Shown: in pieces, positions 26,594-34,942 of the stretch | How the letters are laid out: every line of letters starts with the position of its first letter | How positions within the stretch are numbered: the first letter of the stretch is position 1 | Origin: Advenella kashmirensis W13003 | GTDB taxonomy: Bacteria; Pseudomonadota; Gammaproteobacteria; Burkholderiales; Burkholderiaceae_B | Length of the DNA stretch: 64,000 bases | Direction: 5' to 3' | NCBI RefSeq assembly: GCF_000506985.1 | Contig: NZ_KI650982.1 | Location: forward strand, 124,001-188,000 | Notes under the pieces: generated by a model | The model's input: only the letters and a program-made list of their open reading frames with translations | Told to the model about the DNA's origin: nothing | The model's database searches: none | Translations under genes and position numbers: made by a program

Positions 26594-28935
26594 TATCTTG
26601 CGAACTCCACTTTAAAATTCTTCCGCAATGCGCTTGCGTGGTCACTATTGGGATTATTCAGTTCGGCCACCACCTGGCGCTTTGCTTCCTGAATAATCAG
26701 CATGCGTTCGCCGTCTGGTAATGTTCGCTCCTGAACGCTGTCAATCCGGCCTGTCGTTTGGTTCAAAATGGTGATGCCTGATGATTTGGCTGGGCCTGTA
26801 GCAACACCAACCGCTCCACCACTAGCATAACCACGCAGCCGCAGTGCCTCTACCCTGCTGACGCCGCCATGACGCTGTACGTCATCCTGAGAAAACACCA
26901 CCTCGCCCTTATGGACGATGCCGGCAGGATCATATTTACCACCCGCGCCTGTGTATCCGCCGTCGTCGAACCCAATGCTACCGAAACCGTAAGAGCCGCC
27001 GTAATTAGGCAAACCTGCGCTACCGCCTACCGTCGTTGCGCCGCTTAATGCGCCACCAGCAAACGCACCAATGGCCGCCTTCGTAATCGTGCCAAACAAA
27101 CCGCCACCACCGCCTGCCGCCTTCCCAAATAGGGCTTCGTTCAACTGAGTAGCCAGGGCCTGAGCTACCATCTTGCGCAACAGATCCTGCCATGCCTTGG
27201 CAATGTTATCGAAATTACCCGCAAGCACATCTTCCAGAGTCTGACCAAGCTGATCTTGAATATTCGCAGACGCTTGTTTAGCAAACTCCGACATTTCTTC
27301 AGTCGATTCCGAATATTTTTCGTTCAGCTCATTCAGGTATTTTTCATATTCCTGTTGGCCGAATACGCCATCTTCCCAGGCTTTGCGCAGATATCCAATT
27401 TCTTGCAAATGCTGATCAAGTTTCCCTTGGCCGGTTACTTCAGATAAGAATTTTTCGTATTTCTCGGCTTCTTCAGTCTGTTCCTTCATGAAGTCCAGAG
27501 TTTGCGCGCGCCCGAGAATCTCGTTTTTCTGAGCCTCTCCAACCTTGCCATATTTTCCAAGTTGGATATTTTCGAGCGCCTTCTCATACTCGGTTTCTTT
27601 TCCCAACAACGCGATTTGTTCATTTAATTGCTTGATATAGTCGCCCGCAAGGTCGCGCTGAGATCCTGCCGACTTACCGCCAGATTTCTTTGTGCCGCCA
27701 GCGCCACCCCGCTTTTCATCGTCAGCTGGAATAGCCCCAAGCAAAGGAATATCATCGACTCCGATGAGCTTACCCATCCTCTGATTTGCGGCATTAGCGC
27801 GAGCTTGTGTCCACATGTCGGAGTATTTCGTATCTCCAACCTTCCCGGCAGCATCGTTGAATTCAGCGAGAATGTCATCCACTAGTTTCTGTGATGCATT
27901 TGCGCGAGCGACGGTTTCTTTTACCATTTCCGGGTTAACAGTATTTGCCAGTGCATTGTTACTCAGCGTAGCATCAACATGATTAATCAGATTACCCGTT
28001 GCTGCGCCCGTCAGTTTCGCCGCGGCAATGAATGCCCGGACCGCATTGGCAGCAGATATGGCAAAATCAGCAACACCGGCCAGAAGACTGCCAACATCCA
28101 TCAGCCATGTTTTGATTGACCCTTGTCCCGCCAAATCATCAACCGAACCTTTAAGACCATCGGTCTTTGTGGCAGAATCAGTGGCCAATTTAATGAAATT
28201 ATTGATTTCAGGCAGAATCTCATTGGCAATGGTGACACTCAACCCCTTGAACATCGTTTCCAGGCGTTGTAGGTTCTTATCCAATTCTTTGGCGGCCTTG
28301 ACTGTGTCATTATTCATGACGCCACCAAGTCTCGCAGCCTCATCACCCAAGCGCTTCATTTCTTCGCCATTCCTGGCGAGCAACGGAGCCAGCAGGGCTG
28401 AGTCAGAAGCCATTGCCTCCATATAGAAAATCATCTGGCTCTGAGAAACTCCTGCCTTTTGGAGGGAGTCGTAGAACGATTGCAACGCGTCAGGCCCGGA
28501 AAGGCGAGCGAACTGATCAGCTGTAACGCCAATTTTGGGCGCGATGTTTTCAAAGAAATCCTTCATCGGGCCGCCGCCCGTTGTCATGAAATCACCTACG
28601 CGATCCTGGACATCCTTAAATATGTCTGCCAGCTTCTCGTTTTCGATGCCGACCGTATTAGCCGCATATGCCATGCGTTGAAAGGTTTCCGCAGACGTAT
28701 TGCTCAGCTCGGATAGTCGCGATACCTCCTTACCGGTACTAGCAACAGACTTTGCCCAGACCGTCGCAGCTGTGGCTGCCGCTGCACCGATAGCAAGGCC
28801 GACGGTCCCCATGGTCGCGCCAAGAGACAATGCATTTTTTTTCAGTGTCTCCAGGGAATTAACTGCTTTCTTGGTGTTTGTCTCGAAACTGCCCGTCTTC
28901 ATGAGCAGATCGATAATAATACTTCCGGCTGCCAT
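26593..28935 (-). CDS. Tail tape measure protein
   Basis: 780 aa. N-terminal region has alternating helices and a hydrophobic Ala-rich stretch (ATMGTVGLAIGAAAATAATVWA, split by the membrane-active segment usual in tape measures). The middle is coiled coil rich in Lys/Glu, and the C-terminus resembles the lambda-family tape measure end (GEVVFSQDDVQRHGG). Tape measure length sets tail length; about 780 residues suggests a siphophage tail of roughly 110-120 nm by the usual 0.15 nm per residue rule. It follows the G/GT chaperone pair, as in lambda. Confidence 0.88.
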   Translation of the reverse strand: MAAGSIIIDLLMKTGSFETNTKKAVNSLETLKKNALSLGATMGTVGLAIGAAAATAATVWAKSVASTGKEVSRLSELSNTSAETFQRMAYAANTVGIENEKLADIFKDVQDRVGDFMTTGGGPMKDFFENIAPKIGVTADQFARLSGPDALQSFYDSLQKAGVSQSQMIFYMEAMASDSALLAPLLARNGEEMKRLGDEAARLGGVMNNDTVKAAKELDKNLQRLETMFKGLSVTIANEILPEINNFIKLATDSATKTDGLKGSVDDLAGQGSIKTWLMDVGSLLAGVADFAISAANAVRAFIAAAKLTGAATGNLINHVDATLSNNALANTVNPEMVKETVARANASQKLVDDILAEFNDAAGKVGDTKYSDMWTQARANAANQRMGKLIGVDDIPLLGAIPADDEKRGGAGGTKKSGGKSAGSQRDLAGDYIKQLNEQIALLGKETEYEKALENIQLGKYGKVGEAQKNEILGRAQTLDFMKEQTEEAEKYEKFLSEVTGQGKLDQHLQEIGYLRKAWEDGVFGQQEYEKYLNELNEKYSESTEEMSEFAKQASANIQDQLGQTLEDVLAGNFDNIAKAWQDLLRKMVAQALATQLNEALFGKAAGGGGGLFGTITKAAIGAFAGGALSGATTVGGSAGLPNYGGSYGFGSIGFDDGGYTGAGGKYDPAGIVHKGEVVFSQDDVQRHGGVSRVEALRLRGYASGGAVGVATGPAKSSGITILNQTTGRIDSVQERTLPDGERMLIIQEAKRQVVAELNNPNSDHASALRKNFKVEFAR

Positions 28936-28937
28936 CG

Positions 28938-29258
28938 TTATTCCTTACCAAAATTAGCGGGCGGCGTCATGCCAAATGCTGCAAATGTATTCAGGTCCGC
29001 GTCTGTAACCTGCCGGGTCTGATCGTTTACAAGCATTTCGACATAATCTTCGTACTTCCCACCACCCATCTTCTGAGCAACGAGCGCGGCGGGTCTGTGG
29101 TACCTGTGGAGGTCATCGAATGGGCTTTGTTCATAGAAAGCCACCCACCGATTAAACTCTGCCGTTGACATGTATCGTTTCCACTCGGAAACCGATCGGC
29201 CCCCGAGCGCCAGGGCTATCACATGCCAGAACCACTCATCGCCCTTTATTCGTTTCCC
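28938..29258 (-). CDS. Tail assembly chaperone T extension, reached by -1 frameshift (GT)
   Basis: The -1 frame opened by slippage at 29252-29258 runs without a stop to 28938 (107 codons, including GDEWFWHVIALALGG and WKRYMSTAEFNRW). Its first possible conventional start is a GTG at 29220-29222, with no good ribosome site. As in lambda GT, the fused product would link the tape measure to tail-tube subunits during assembly. It ends 3 bases before the tape measure start. Confidence 0.75.
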   Translation of the reverse strand, partial: GKRIKGDEWFWHVIALALGGRSVSEWKRYMSTAEFNRWVAFYEQSPFDDLHRYHRPAALVAQKMGGGKYEDYVEMLVNDQTRQVTDADLNTFAAFGMTPPANFGKE

Positions 29259-29557
29259 TGGGACTTGTTGACCTCCATGATTGCGGCAAACAGCGCGTTC
29301 ATGGGCTCAGCCTTCAGAAGCAACGCCTCTTCATAGGTAATTGCTGGCTCGCCGCCAGGCTCGCAAAGGCTGGCGGCAACGAGTTTTGCCAATGCGCCGG
29401 CCTGAACGTTGTCATCTGCTGACTGCTGCGCAATCCGAAACTTCTGATACTCCACAGCAGGAATCTCCTTGAAGTACAGAATATGCTTGCTGCCGTCGGC
29501 CAACTCCACTTCCTTTTCGTGAATTTCCTGAGAAACGAAGAATGTTTTATCCAGCAT
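29246..29557 (-). CDS. Tail assembly chaperone G
   Basis: 103 aa from the ATG at 29557 (MLDKTFFVSQEIHEKEVELADGS). This start is 3 bases past the major tail protein stop; an ATG at 29572 would overlap it. Lambda G-like tail chaperone that acts in tail assembly and is not in the virion. The slippery site lies in its last five codons, giving the longer GT form by -1 frameshifting. Confidence 0.78.
   Translation of the reverse strand: MLDKTFFVSQEIHEKEVELADGSKHILYFKEIPAVEYQKFRIAQQSADDNVQAGALAKLVAASLCEPGGEPAITYEEALLLKAEPMNALFAAIMEVNKSQGNE
29252..29258 (-). promoter_or_regulatory. Programmed -1 frameshift site GGGAAAC
   Basis: On - the heptamer reads G GGA AAC in the zero frame, exactly the X XXY YYZ phase for tandem slippage, six bases before... 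the G-gene stop region, with codons GGA AAC then GAA TAA. Lambda uses the near-identical GGGAAAG at the same place. The -1 frame then continues into the T region with no stop. Confidence 0.8.
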
Positions 29558-29559
29558 GA

Positions 29560-30042
29560 TTAAGATTTCCAAGTCCAGGTTGTTTTGCCCGAGCGCTGAA
29601 GGGTAAGCGTGCCGGTGACGATCGTATTGGTCGCGATATCAATCGCCACATCCGCGACAGCCGCAGTAAATCTAGCTGAAGTACGATCGGTCGGTGGCAC
29701 CATGACATCATCGGTGCCAAGCGTGGGAGCAGCAATGCCGTCGGAAAATCCCACAGTCCATTCGAGATTTTCTCCAAGCGCCTTGAGGTCAAACAGAATT
29801 TGATGCGATACCTGGCGTGGGTCGAAATTAAACGGAATTGCCATTTGCGCCGGCACTGCCAGGCCCAACAGGTATGTTTCCTCTTCGGTCTCGTCGAGAC
29901 ACGTTGTAGGAATGTTGCTGCGAGCACCTGCGCCCACCCCCGGGATTCCCGTCGGGCATACCAGCTTAATAATTGCCCGCGTTGCCGGAACAGTGATGCT
30001 GTCGACGAAGTAAAGGCCGGAACCTTGAGTCTTAATTGCCAT
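29560..30042 (-). CDS. Major tail tube protein
   Basis: 160 aa from the ATG at 30042 (MAIKTQGSGLYFVDS); an upstream frame to 30093 crosses a terminator and is unlikely. Beta-rich, with the N-terminal arm and SKTTWTWK-like end of siphophage tube proteins. It sits between the tail completion (DUF3168) gene and the G/GT chaperones, which is the major tail protein position. Two terminators separate it from the genes upstream. Confidence 0.75.
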   Translation of the reverse strand: MAIKTQGSGLYFVDSITVPATRAIIKLVCPTGIPGVGAGARSNIPTTCLDETEEETYLLGLAVPAQMAIPFNFDPRQVSHQILFDLKALGENLEWTVGFSDGIAAPTLGTDDVMVPPTDRTSARFTAAVADVAIDIATNTIVTGTLTLQRSGKTTWTWKS

Positions 30043-30059
30043 TTGGACGCTCCAAAGTA

Positions 30060-30107
30060 AAAAGCGCCCCGGAGGACGCATTAAAAAAACCACCCCGCAG
30101 GTGGCTA
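30060..30107 (-). terminator. Tandem terminators before the major tail gene
   Basis: Two GC-rich hairpins, each followed by a T run on -, lie back to back: one ending at about 30085 (seven Ts) and one at about 30060 (five Ts). They fall between the DUF3168 gene and the tail tube gene, so transcription of tail genes probably depends on readthrough or on a second promoter here. Confidence 0.6.
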
Positions 30108-30479
30108 TCTATTTGTAATAAAATCCGCTTCAATCGAGATTCGGAACAACTTGGTGTCCGCCTCACGCATTTGAATAATTAACCTATTTGCTATTCCAGC
30201 GTCATCCAGCGCTTCCCGTACTGCCCTGGCTAGCCCACGAACAGTGGACCGCTCGCTGTCGTCAGGGCCAGCATATATGTCGATCTGCACGCTATCAAAA
30301 TCACCGCACGGTGCACCAGATACTTGCTCATATGGAGCATCTGCCACATTCCGGAAAGTCATATAAGGTTTAGTAACGTCTTGAGGCGCGCTGCCGAAGT
30401 CATATATTCTGGGGTCTAAGGCCCCGACGTAACTTTGAATTCCTGGGACGTTCAATACTGGGAACACTGAAGGCAACAT
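30105..30479 (-). CDS. Tail completion protein, DUF3168 family
   Basis: 124 aa; begins MLPSVFPVLN and contains YDFGSAPQDVTKPYMTFRNVADAPYEQVSG, typical for DUF3168 proteins, which cap the tail tube at the head-proximal end (like HK97 gp10 neighbours and lambda U). It abuts the HK97-gp10-like gene with a 1-base overlap. Position in the connector-to-tail series supports the call. Confidence 0.8.
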   Translation of the reverse strand: MLPSVFPVLNVPGIQSYVGALDPRIYDFGSAPQDVTKPYMTFRNVADAPYEQVSGAPCGDFDSVQIDIYAGPDDSERSTVRGLARAVREALDDAGIANRLIIQMREADTKLFRISIEADFITNR

Positions 30480-30958
30480 TATTTGCCCTCCGACAAGTAT
30501 TTCTGTGCCGCCTTATCCACTCTCTTTTTCAAGTCGTCTGTGATCGTTGCGATGGATGTAGAAGCGGTTGCCACAAACGCAGGTCGGACCCACGGCTGTT
30601 CTGGCTGATGGCTGGAGCCATACTCCATCAACTGTGCTGTCTGACGCGTTGTGGCTGCCTTTTTCTGTCCTTCCTTCTTGGGATAGGATTTTCTCCGCAC
30701 TGTCAAGACTAACTTATGTCCATTGTTGGTGCGACCACGCTTGATCTGTAAATTCTTCATAAGCAAGCCAGTGGATTCACTGCCGTTCTTATCGATAGAT
30801 GCCTGGAGCATAACTTTCTGTTTAGCCTGGATCAACCGTGCGCCCTTACGCATCGACAAATTGACCATACCCCCTTGACTGCTGGACGCCACATCTCGCG
30901 GAAGCTTATTGAGAGTGTTAAGAACATTATCAATACCCTTGATATCAATGTCAGCCAT
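30479..30958 (-). CDS. HK97 gp10-like head-tail protein
   Basis: 159 aa, basic. Contains the family features: N-terminal IDNVLNTLNKLPRDVAS, a Lys-rich middle and QLMEYGSSHQPEQPWVRPAF near the C-terminus. Found in the head-tail junction of HK97-like phages. Overlaps the head-tail adaptor gene by 8 bases. Confidence 0.8.
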   Translation of the reverse strand: MADIDIKGIDNVLNTLNKLPRDVASSSQGGMVNLSMRKGARLIQAKQKVMLQASIDKNGSESTGLLMKNLQIKRGRTNNGHKLVLTVRRKSYPKKEGQKKAATTRQTAQLMEYGSSHQPEQPWVRPAFVATASTSIATITDDLKKRVDKAAQKYLSEGK

Positions 30959-31295
30959 TATTCACCCCTTGGGAGACGGGCATCGTCAGATATTCCAGTC
31001 CTGACTTATTGTCAGGCTGAATACCATGCAGGTTATAAATCTTTCCCCGAAAGACGATCCGGTCAGAGGCCCTAATATCCTCGCGGTACCGAACAGTTAT
31101 CCTGGCTGTAACTTCACTTTGGGTTGCTCCCGCCTGCAAAAATTCTCGCGAAGAAAGCGGTGTGACATTCGCGTACAAGACGGCCATATCCTTCCATTCT
31201 CCAGACCGATCCCCAGTTTCAGGGTCAAGCGTTCCTGCGGCTCGGTCATATCGTTGCAAAACCACGCGGTGAATCAGCTTATGTGCGAGCGCCAT
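30951..31295 (-). CDS. Phage head-tail adaptor (SPP1 gp16 / HK97 gp9-like stopper)
   Basis: 114-aa head-closure protein: HRVVLQRYDRAAGTLDPETGDRSGEWKD at the start and RITVRYREDIRASDRIVFRGKIYNLHGI, both typical of the head-tail joining family. It overlaps the connector gene by 1 base and the gp10-like gene by 8. Acts as the stopper below the portal. Confidence 0.85.
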   Translation of the reverse strand: MALAHKLIHRVVLQRYDRAAGTLDPETGDRSGEWKDMAVLYANVTPLSSREFLQAGATQSEVTARITVRYREDIRASDRIVFRGKIYNLHGIQPDNKSGLEYLTMPVSQGVNNG

Positions 31296-31570
31296 TAGAT
31301 GCCCAACTTTTCGCGATAAGGAAAAAGAATGGACTCAGCACGTTCTCGCCGAATCCGGAATTCGTCTGGCGTCAGGGTATCGTGCGCACACTCGACCAAC
31401 AATGCGATCGCCGGCACAATTTCTGATTCATCAGGCAACTGATCCGCGTCAATGAACTGCAGGGCTTCCGCTTCAGCCGCAGCAATCAGTACGCCCAATT
31501 GCTCATCATCAAGCGCAGACGAATCATCAATGCGCAACATGAATTTGATCGTTGCGATATCTGTTGCCAT
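31295..31570 (-). CDS. Head-tail connector (HK97 gp6-like)
   Basis: 91 aa; starts MATDIATIKFMLRIDDSSALDDEQLGVLIAAAEAEA, a helical fold of gp6-like connectors that bind beneath the portal. It lies 57 bases downstream of the capsid gene. Length and pattern fit the family. Confidence 0.83.
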   Translation of the reverse strand: MATDIATIKFMLRIDDSSALDDEQLGVLIAAAEAEALQFIDADQLPDESEIVPAIALLVECAHDTLTPDEFRIRRERAESILFPYREKLGI

Positions 31571-31626
31571 GTCATAGACCCTTTGTAACCGGATCGGACT
31601 GTAGCAGCCCGATCCGAACTGCTCAA

Positions 31627-32847
31627 TTACTCGCCAGCGCCATCATCAACAGGCAGACCGGTGAAGTTACCCTTCACAAACGCTTCTGGCCGGTACACAG
31701 TCAGACCAACGCGCTCTTCGCACAGGATCGTCACCATGTTTTTAACCAGGTTGTCCCGGTCCTCTGTCGAAACAACGACCGTGACATCTTCCCGATCCCA
31801 ACCCTGGGCACCTTGTGCAAAAGCGCCCACCAGGAACTCATTTGCATCCAAGGCTTTTGTTGGCACCACAGGACGACCCCACAGGCCAGGAACAGCCAGA
31901 CCGCGCGGCGTCGTGAACAGATACTGGTTGTCCGTCGTCTTGGTCAGCTCAATCTGGGCCCAGTCAATCGGGCTCAGCACAATACCGTCGGCGTCGTATT
32001 CGGCAAGAGCGGCCTGCAGCATGGCAATACGCAGACGGTCAATGGCTGTTTCATTCTGGACCGTCACACCGGGATTGGCATATGTCGAAGCCTGGGTGAA
32101 AATGCCGTTCAGATTCAGGCCGGTACCATCACCCTTAAGCAGCTGCACCTCTTCTTTCAGCTTCAAGCCATAGCGCAGACGACCGTCAATGTAGCTCATC
32201 AGCATGGGCACATCGGACAGCACCTGTTTTGAAGCAACGATGTGGTGAGCAATTGTGGCCACCGGCGCAGACCGCAGTGTGAACGTGATATCAGACAACG
32301 GCTTCACGGTGCTGGGGTTTTCAGCGACGGGCGCCGCATTGTTGGTGAAACCCGTCTCTACCGCATATTCGATGCTGTTTGATGTGGTGCGTCCCCAGTT
32401 CAAGAGATCACGCAGGAACAGTCGCTGACGGGTTGGCTGGATCAATCCAACGCGATCAGGTTCGATCAGCTCGCCTGCGGACGACCCGAGGCTTGTAATG
32501 GCAGCCTGCACTGTGTGAGAAAAACTGGCTTTGGCACCGCTGGCGCCGCGGCGGGCGAAATCGTCGTAACCCTCGGCTGCAACAAACATGGCGCCCATCG
32601 ATTCTGGCGGCGCAGTACGGCCGCCACCTGAATCCAGTGCAACAATGGTTTGTTCAGCGGCCTGCAGGCGTGCCTGCAGCTCGCCCTGGGTTACCAACAA
32701 TTTATCCACTGATTCTTTCGTTTCAGCAGACAGCGCCTGGTGCTGCTTGATCTGCGCATGCGCAGTTTCGGCGTGTTCCTTCAGCTCACCACCGACTTTC
32801 TCCAGAGCAGCCTGGATGTCCTTATACTCTTGACCGATATTACTCAT
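31627..32847 (-). CDS. Major capsid protein, HK97 fold
   Basis: 406 aa. An N-terminal coiled-coil delta domain (about 1-75, rich in Glu, Gln, Ala) is followed by the HK97-type body from about residue 115. Phage HK97 removes such a scaffold-like region during maturation using the protease, here encoded immediately upstream. The RQRLFLRDLLNWGRTTSNSIEY segment and APVAENPSTVKP are common in this group. It overlaps the protease gene by 4 bases (ATGA). Confidence 0.9.
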   Translation of the reverse strand: MSNIGQEYKDIQAALEKVGGELKEHAETAHAQIKQHQALSAETKESVDKLLVTQGELQARLQAAEQTIVALDSGGGRTAPPESMGAMFVAAEGYDDFARRGASGAKASFSHTVQAAITSLGSSAGELIEPDRVGLIQPTRQRLFLRDLLNWGRTTSNSIEYAVETGFTNNAAPVAENPSTVKPLSDITFTLRSAPVATIAHHIVASKQVLSDVPMLMSYIDGRLRYGLKLKEEVQLLKGDGTGLNLNGIFTQASTYANPGVTVQNETAIDRLRIAMLQAALAEYDADGIVLSPIDWAQIELTKTTDNQYLFTTPRGLAVPGLWGRPVVPTKALDANEFLVGAFAQGAQGWDREDVTVVVSTEDRDNLVKNMVTILCEERVGLTVYRPEAFVKGNFTGLPVDDGAGE

Positions 32848-33710
32848 TTCAAAACTCCTAATAGATTATTGGCTAGTTGTGCAGCGATACCCGGTGACGG
32901 GTCATTGACGGCAGCGTCACGCGTGCCGTGTCCGGTAGCGCCAGGCGTACCGCTGCCAGCGGCATCACGCGCGCTGGACTTAATTTCATCGAATAGTTTT
33001 TTGCGTTCAGTGCGAGGCATGCCGCTTCTGGCCATGGCCCGATCAAATTTGCGGGCAGCAAAAGCAAGGTTTTGTGCGGATCCGCCCTCATGCACAGCGT
33101 CACGAGACAGCAGCACATCGGCAAATCCCTGGTCAATGGCGTCCTGACCACCGATCCAAGACTCAGCATCCAGAAGCGCTTCCAGCTTTTTTTCATCCAA
33201 GCCGGTGCGCTCCTGGTAAATGCCCGCCATGGCCCGGTCAAAGGGTTCCATCCAGTCGGCGATTTCACGCAGGGCATGCCGATTGCCGGCGGCAAGCACC
33301 CAACAGTTATGGATCATGACGAAACCGGCGCGGGAGATTTGCACTTCGTCGCCGGCCATTGCGATGATGGAAGCCGCCGATGCAGCCAGCCCCAAAATCT
33401 TGACGGTGATCTTTCCCTTGTGTTCTCGCAGGGTGTTGTAAATAGCCAGCCCTTCGAACATATCGCCGCCAGGACTGTTGATATTGACAGTCACATCTTT
33501 ATCGCCGATATAGCGAAGCGCGGCCGCAATTCGCTTCGCAGTCACGCCCTCGCCAGTCCAGTAGTCCTCCCCAATAACGTCCAATACGCTGATCGTGGTG
33601 TTGCTGTCAGAGTCCGCTGCTTGGATGCCCGGATTCCACTTTTCCAACGCCAAAGGGGAAAGATCGTAATTGACTTTATTTCGTAAAGTCTGAATGTCAC
33701 TGGTTTTCAT
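32844..33710 (-). CDS. ClpP-like head maturation protease
   Basis: 288 aa, Clp-protease fold (S14 family). The serine-bearing segment GLAASAASIIAMAGDEV and the following VMIHNCW with the catalytic His are present, and INSPGGDMFEGLAIYNTL matches the family N-terminal block. It cleaves the capsid delta domain. A C-terminal extension (about 205-288) rich in Arg/Gly/Ala may work as scaffold. Overlaps the portal gene by 14 bases and capsid by 4. Confidence 0.9.
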   Translation of the reverse strand: MKTSDIQTLRNKVNYDLSPLALEKWNPGIQAADSDSNTTISVLDVIGEDYWTGEGVTAKRIAAALRYIGDKDVTVNINSPGGDMFEGLAIYNTLREHKGKITVKILGLAASAASIIAMAGDEVQISRAGFVMIHNCWVLAAGNRHALREIADWMEPFDRAMAGIYQERTGLDEKKLEALLDAESWIGGQDAIDQGFADVLLSRDAVHEGGSAQNLAFAARKFDRAMARSGMPRTERKKLFDEIKSSARDAAGSGTPGATGHGTRDAAVNDPSPGIAAQLANNLLGVLK

Positions 33711-34938
33711 TGGTAGCCTTTATTTGTCCGATGCTGTCAAGGGTTGTCATAGCGGCTTGCACGGTCAGCACATCTGCATTACCGCCTTTGGCAGGCAGGT
33801 TTTCTTCGCGCCGCACATCATCGCGAGTCTTAATGCCGTTATTCACCTGGATTGCCTGGTATTCAGCGCGAGTCTTACTGTCGGCACGCAGAAGCCCTTC
33901 AATCGAAAATTCCGCGTAAAAGCGCTGTTGATCCACGGGAGAGAACAAGTCTTTATTGATGGCCTGCTCAATACGTGTGAGCCAGGGGCGTAGTGTGAAA
34001 GTTAGAAACCCGATCATCTGCTGCTCAATACCGGCGCCCCAGCTAGTGCTGTTGGACGTATGGCCCACCATGTGCGGGGGGACGCGGAACCACCGGCAAA
34101 TTTCTTCCACAGAGAAGCCCCGAGACTCCAGCAGTTGCGCGTCTTTCGGAGGAATACCTATTGTTTTCGCATCCATGCCCGCCTCAAGCAATGGAGACTC
34201 GCCGGCATTTAATGCGCCGGAGATTTTTTTCATGCTTTCCCGAAATTTGTTGCGCTGGTCCTCTTTTATGACTCGGTCCATCGTGAATGCCACGGTCGGC
34301 GCCAAACCCTTTTCAAACGTGCTATTGGCCGCCTCCGCAGCGGCCAAGGCAGAACCAAACACTTTGGCACCGTATTCAATGACCGAGACCCCCCATTTGC
34401 CGTCCAGCGTGAATCCAGGAATGCGAAAGATCCGATCCTCTGGTATTTCTCGCTGCTTGCCGTTCTCCGTGTAGAGATACCGCAACTTCCCATTTGCTCC
34501 GCGATTGATCGTCAGCCTGGCAGGGACAAGGAAATCCAGCGCGACCAGGCGGTTACCGATATACTTTTTCTCGGACAACCCGTTGCCACGCAGCAGCATG
34601 GCCACAATTTTGGCTTCCCAGAAGACCGAGGCGGTCGTGTCTTTATTGGGCTGAGCATGAAGGATCGAATAAATGGGATGTTGGGTCGCGATAACGCGAC
34701 TATCCGAGCGCTTTTCATACACTTTCAACGGCAAGGTTGAAATGGTTTCAGCAATGATTCGAGCGCAAGCCCACACGGTGGACAGCTGCATAACCGATTT
34801 CTGATTCACAGTCTGGCCAGCCGAGGTCGTACCAAACTGACTCCAGAAAGCAGTGTCTGTCAAAGCGATAGGCACACCCAGCCATTCCAGAAGCGCCGTT
34901 TTTACGCGGCCTGGTTTCTTGCGTTCTGTTCTGGTCAT
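33697..34938 (-). CDS. Portal protein, HK97 family
   Basis: 413 aa from the ATG at 34938 (MTRTERKKPGRVK); the longer frame to 35109 overlaps the terminase and is rejected. The portal dodecamer forms the DNA entry channel. Family blocks include AETISTLPLKVYE and VPPHMVGHTSNSTSWGAGIEQQ, the latter highly conserved. It begins 4 bases after the terminase stop. Confidence 0.88.
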   Translation of the reverse strand: MTRTERKKPGRVKTALLEWLGVPIALTDTAFWSQFGTTSAGQTVNQKSVMQLSTVWACARIIAETISTLPLKVYEKRSDSRVIATQHPIYSILHAQPNKDTTASVFWEAKIVAMLLRGNGLSEKKYIGNRLVALDFLVPARLTINRGANGKLRYLYTENGKQREIPEDRIFRIPGFTLDGKWGVSVIEYGAKVFGSALAAAEAANSTFEKGLAPTVAFTMDRVIKEDQRNKFRESMKKISGALNAGESPLLEAGMDAKTIGIPPKDAQLLESRGFSVEEICRWFRVPPHMVGHTSNSTSWGAGIEQQMIGFLTFTLRPWLTRIEQAINKDLFSPVDQQRFYAEFSIEGLLRADSKTRAEYQAIQVNNGIKTRDDVRREENLPAKGGNADVLTVQAAMTTLDSIGQIKATNENQ

Positions 34939-34942
34939 AGGT

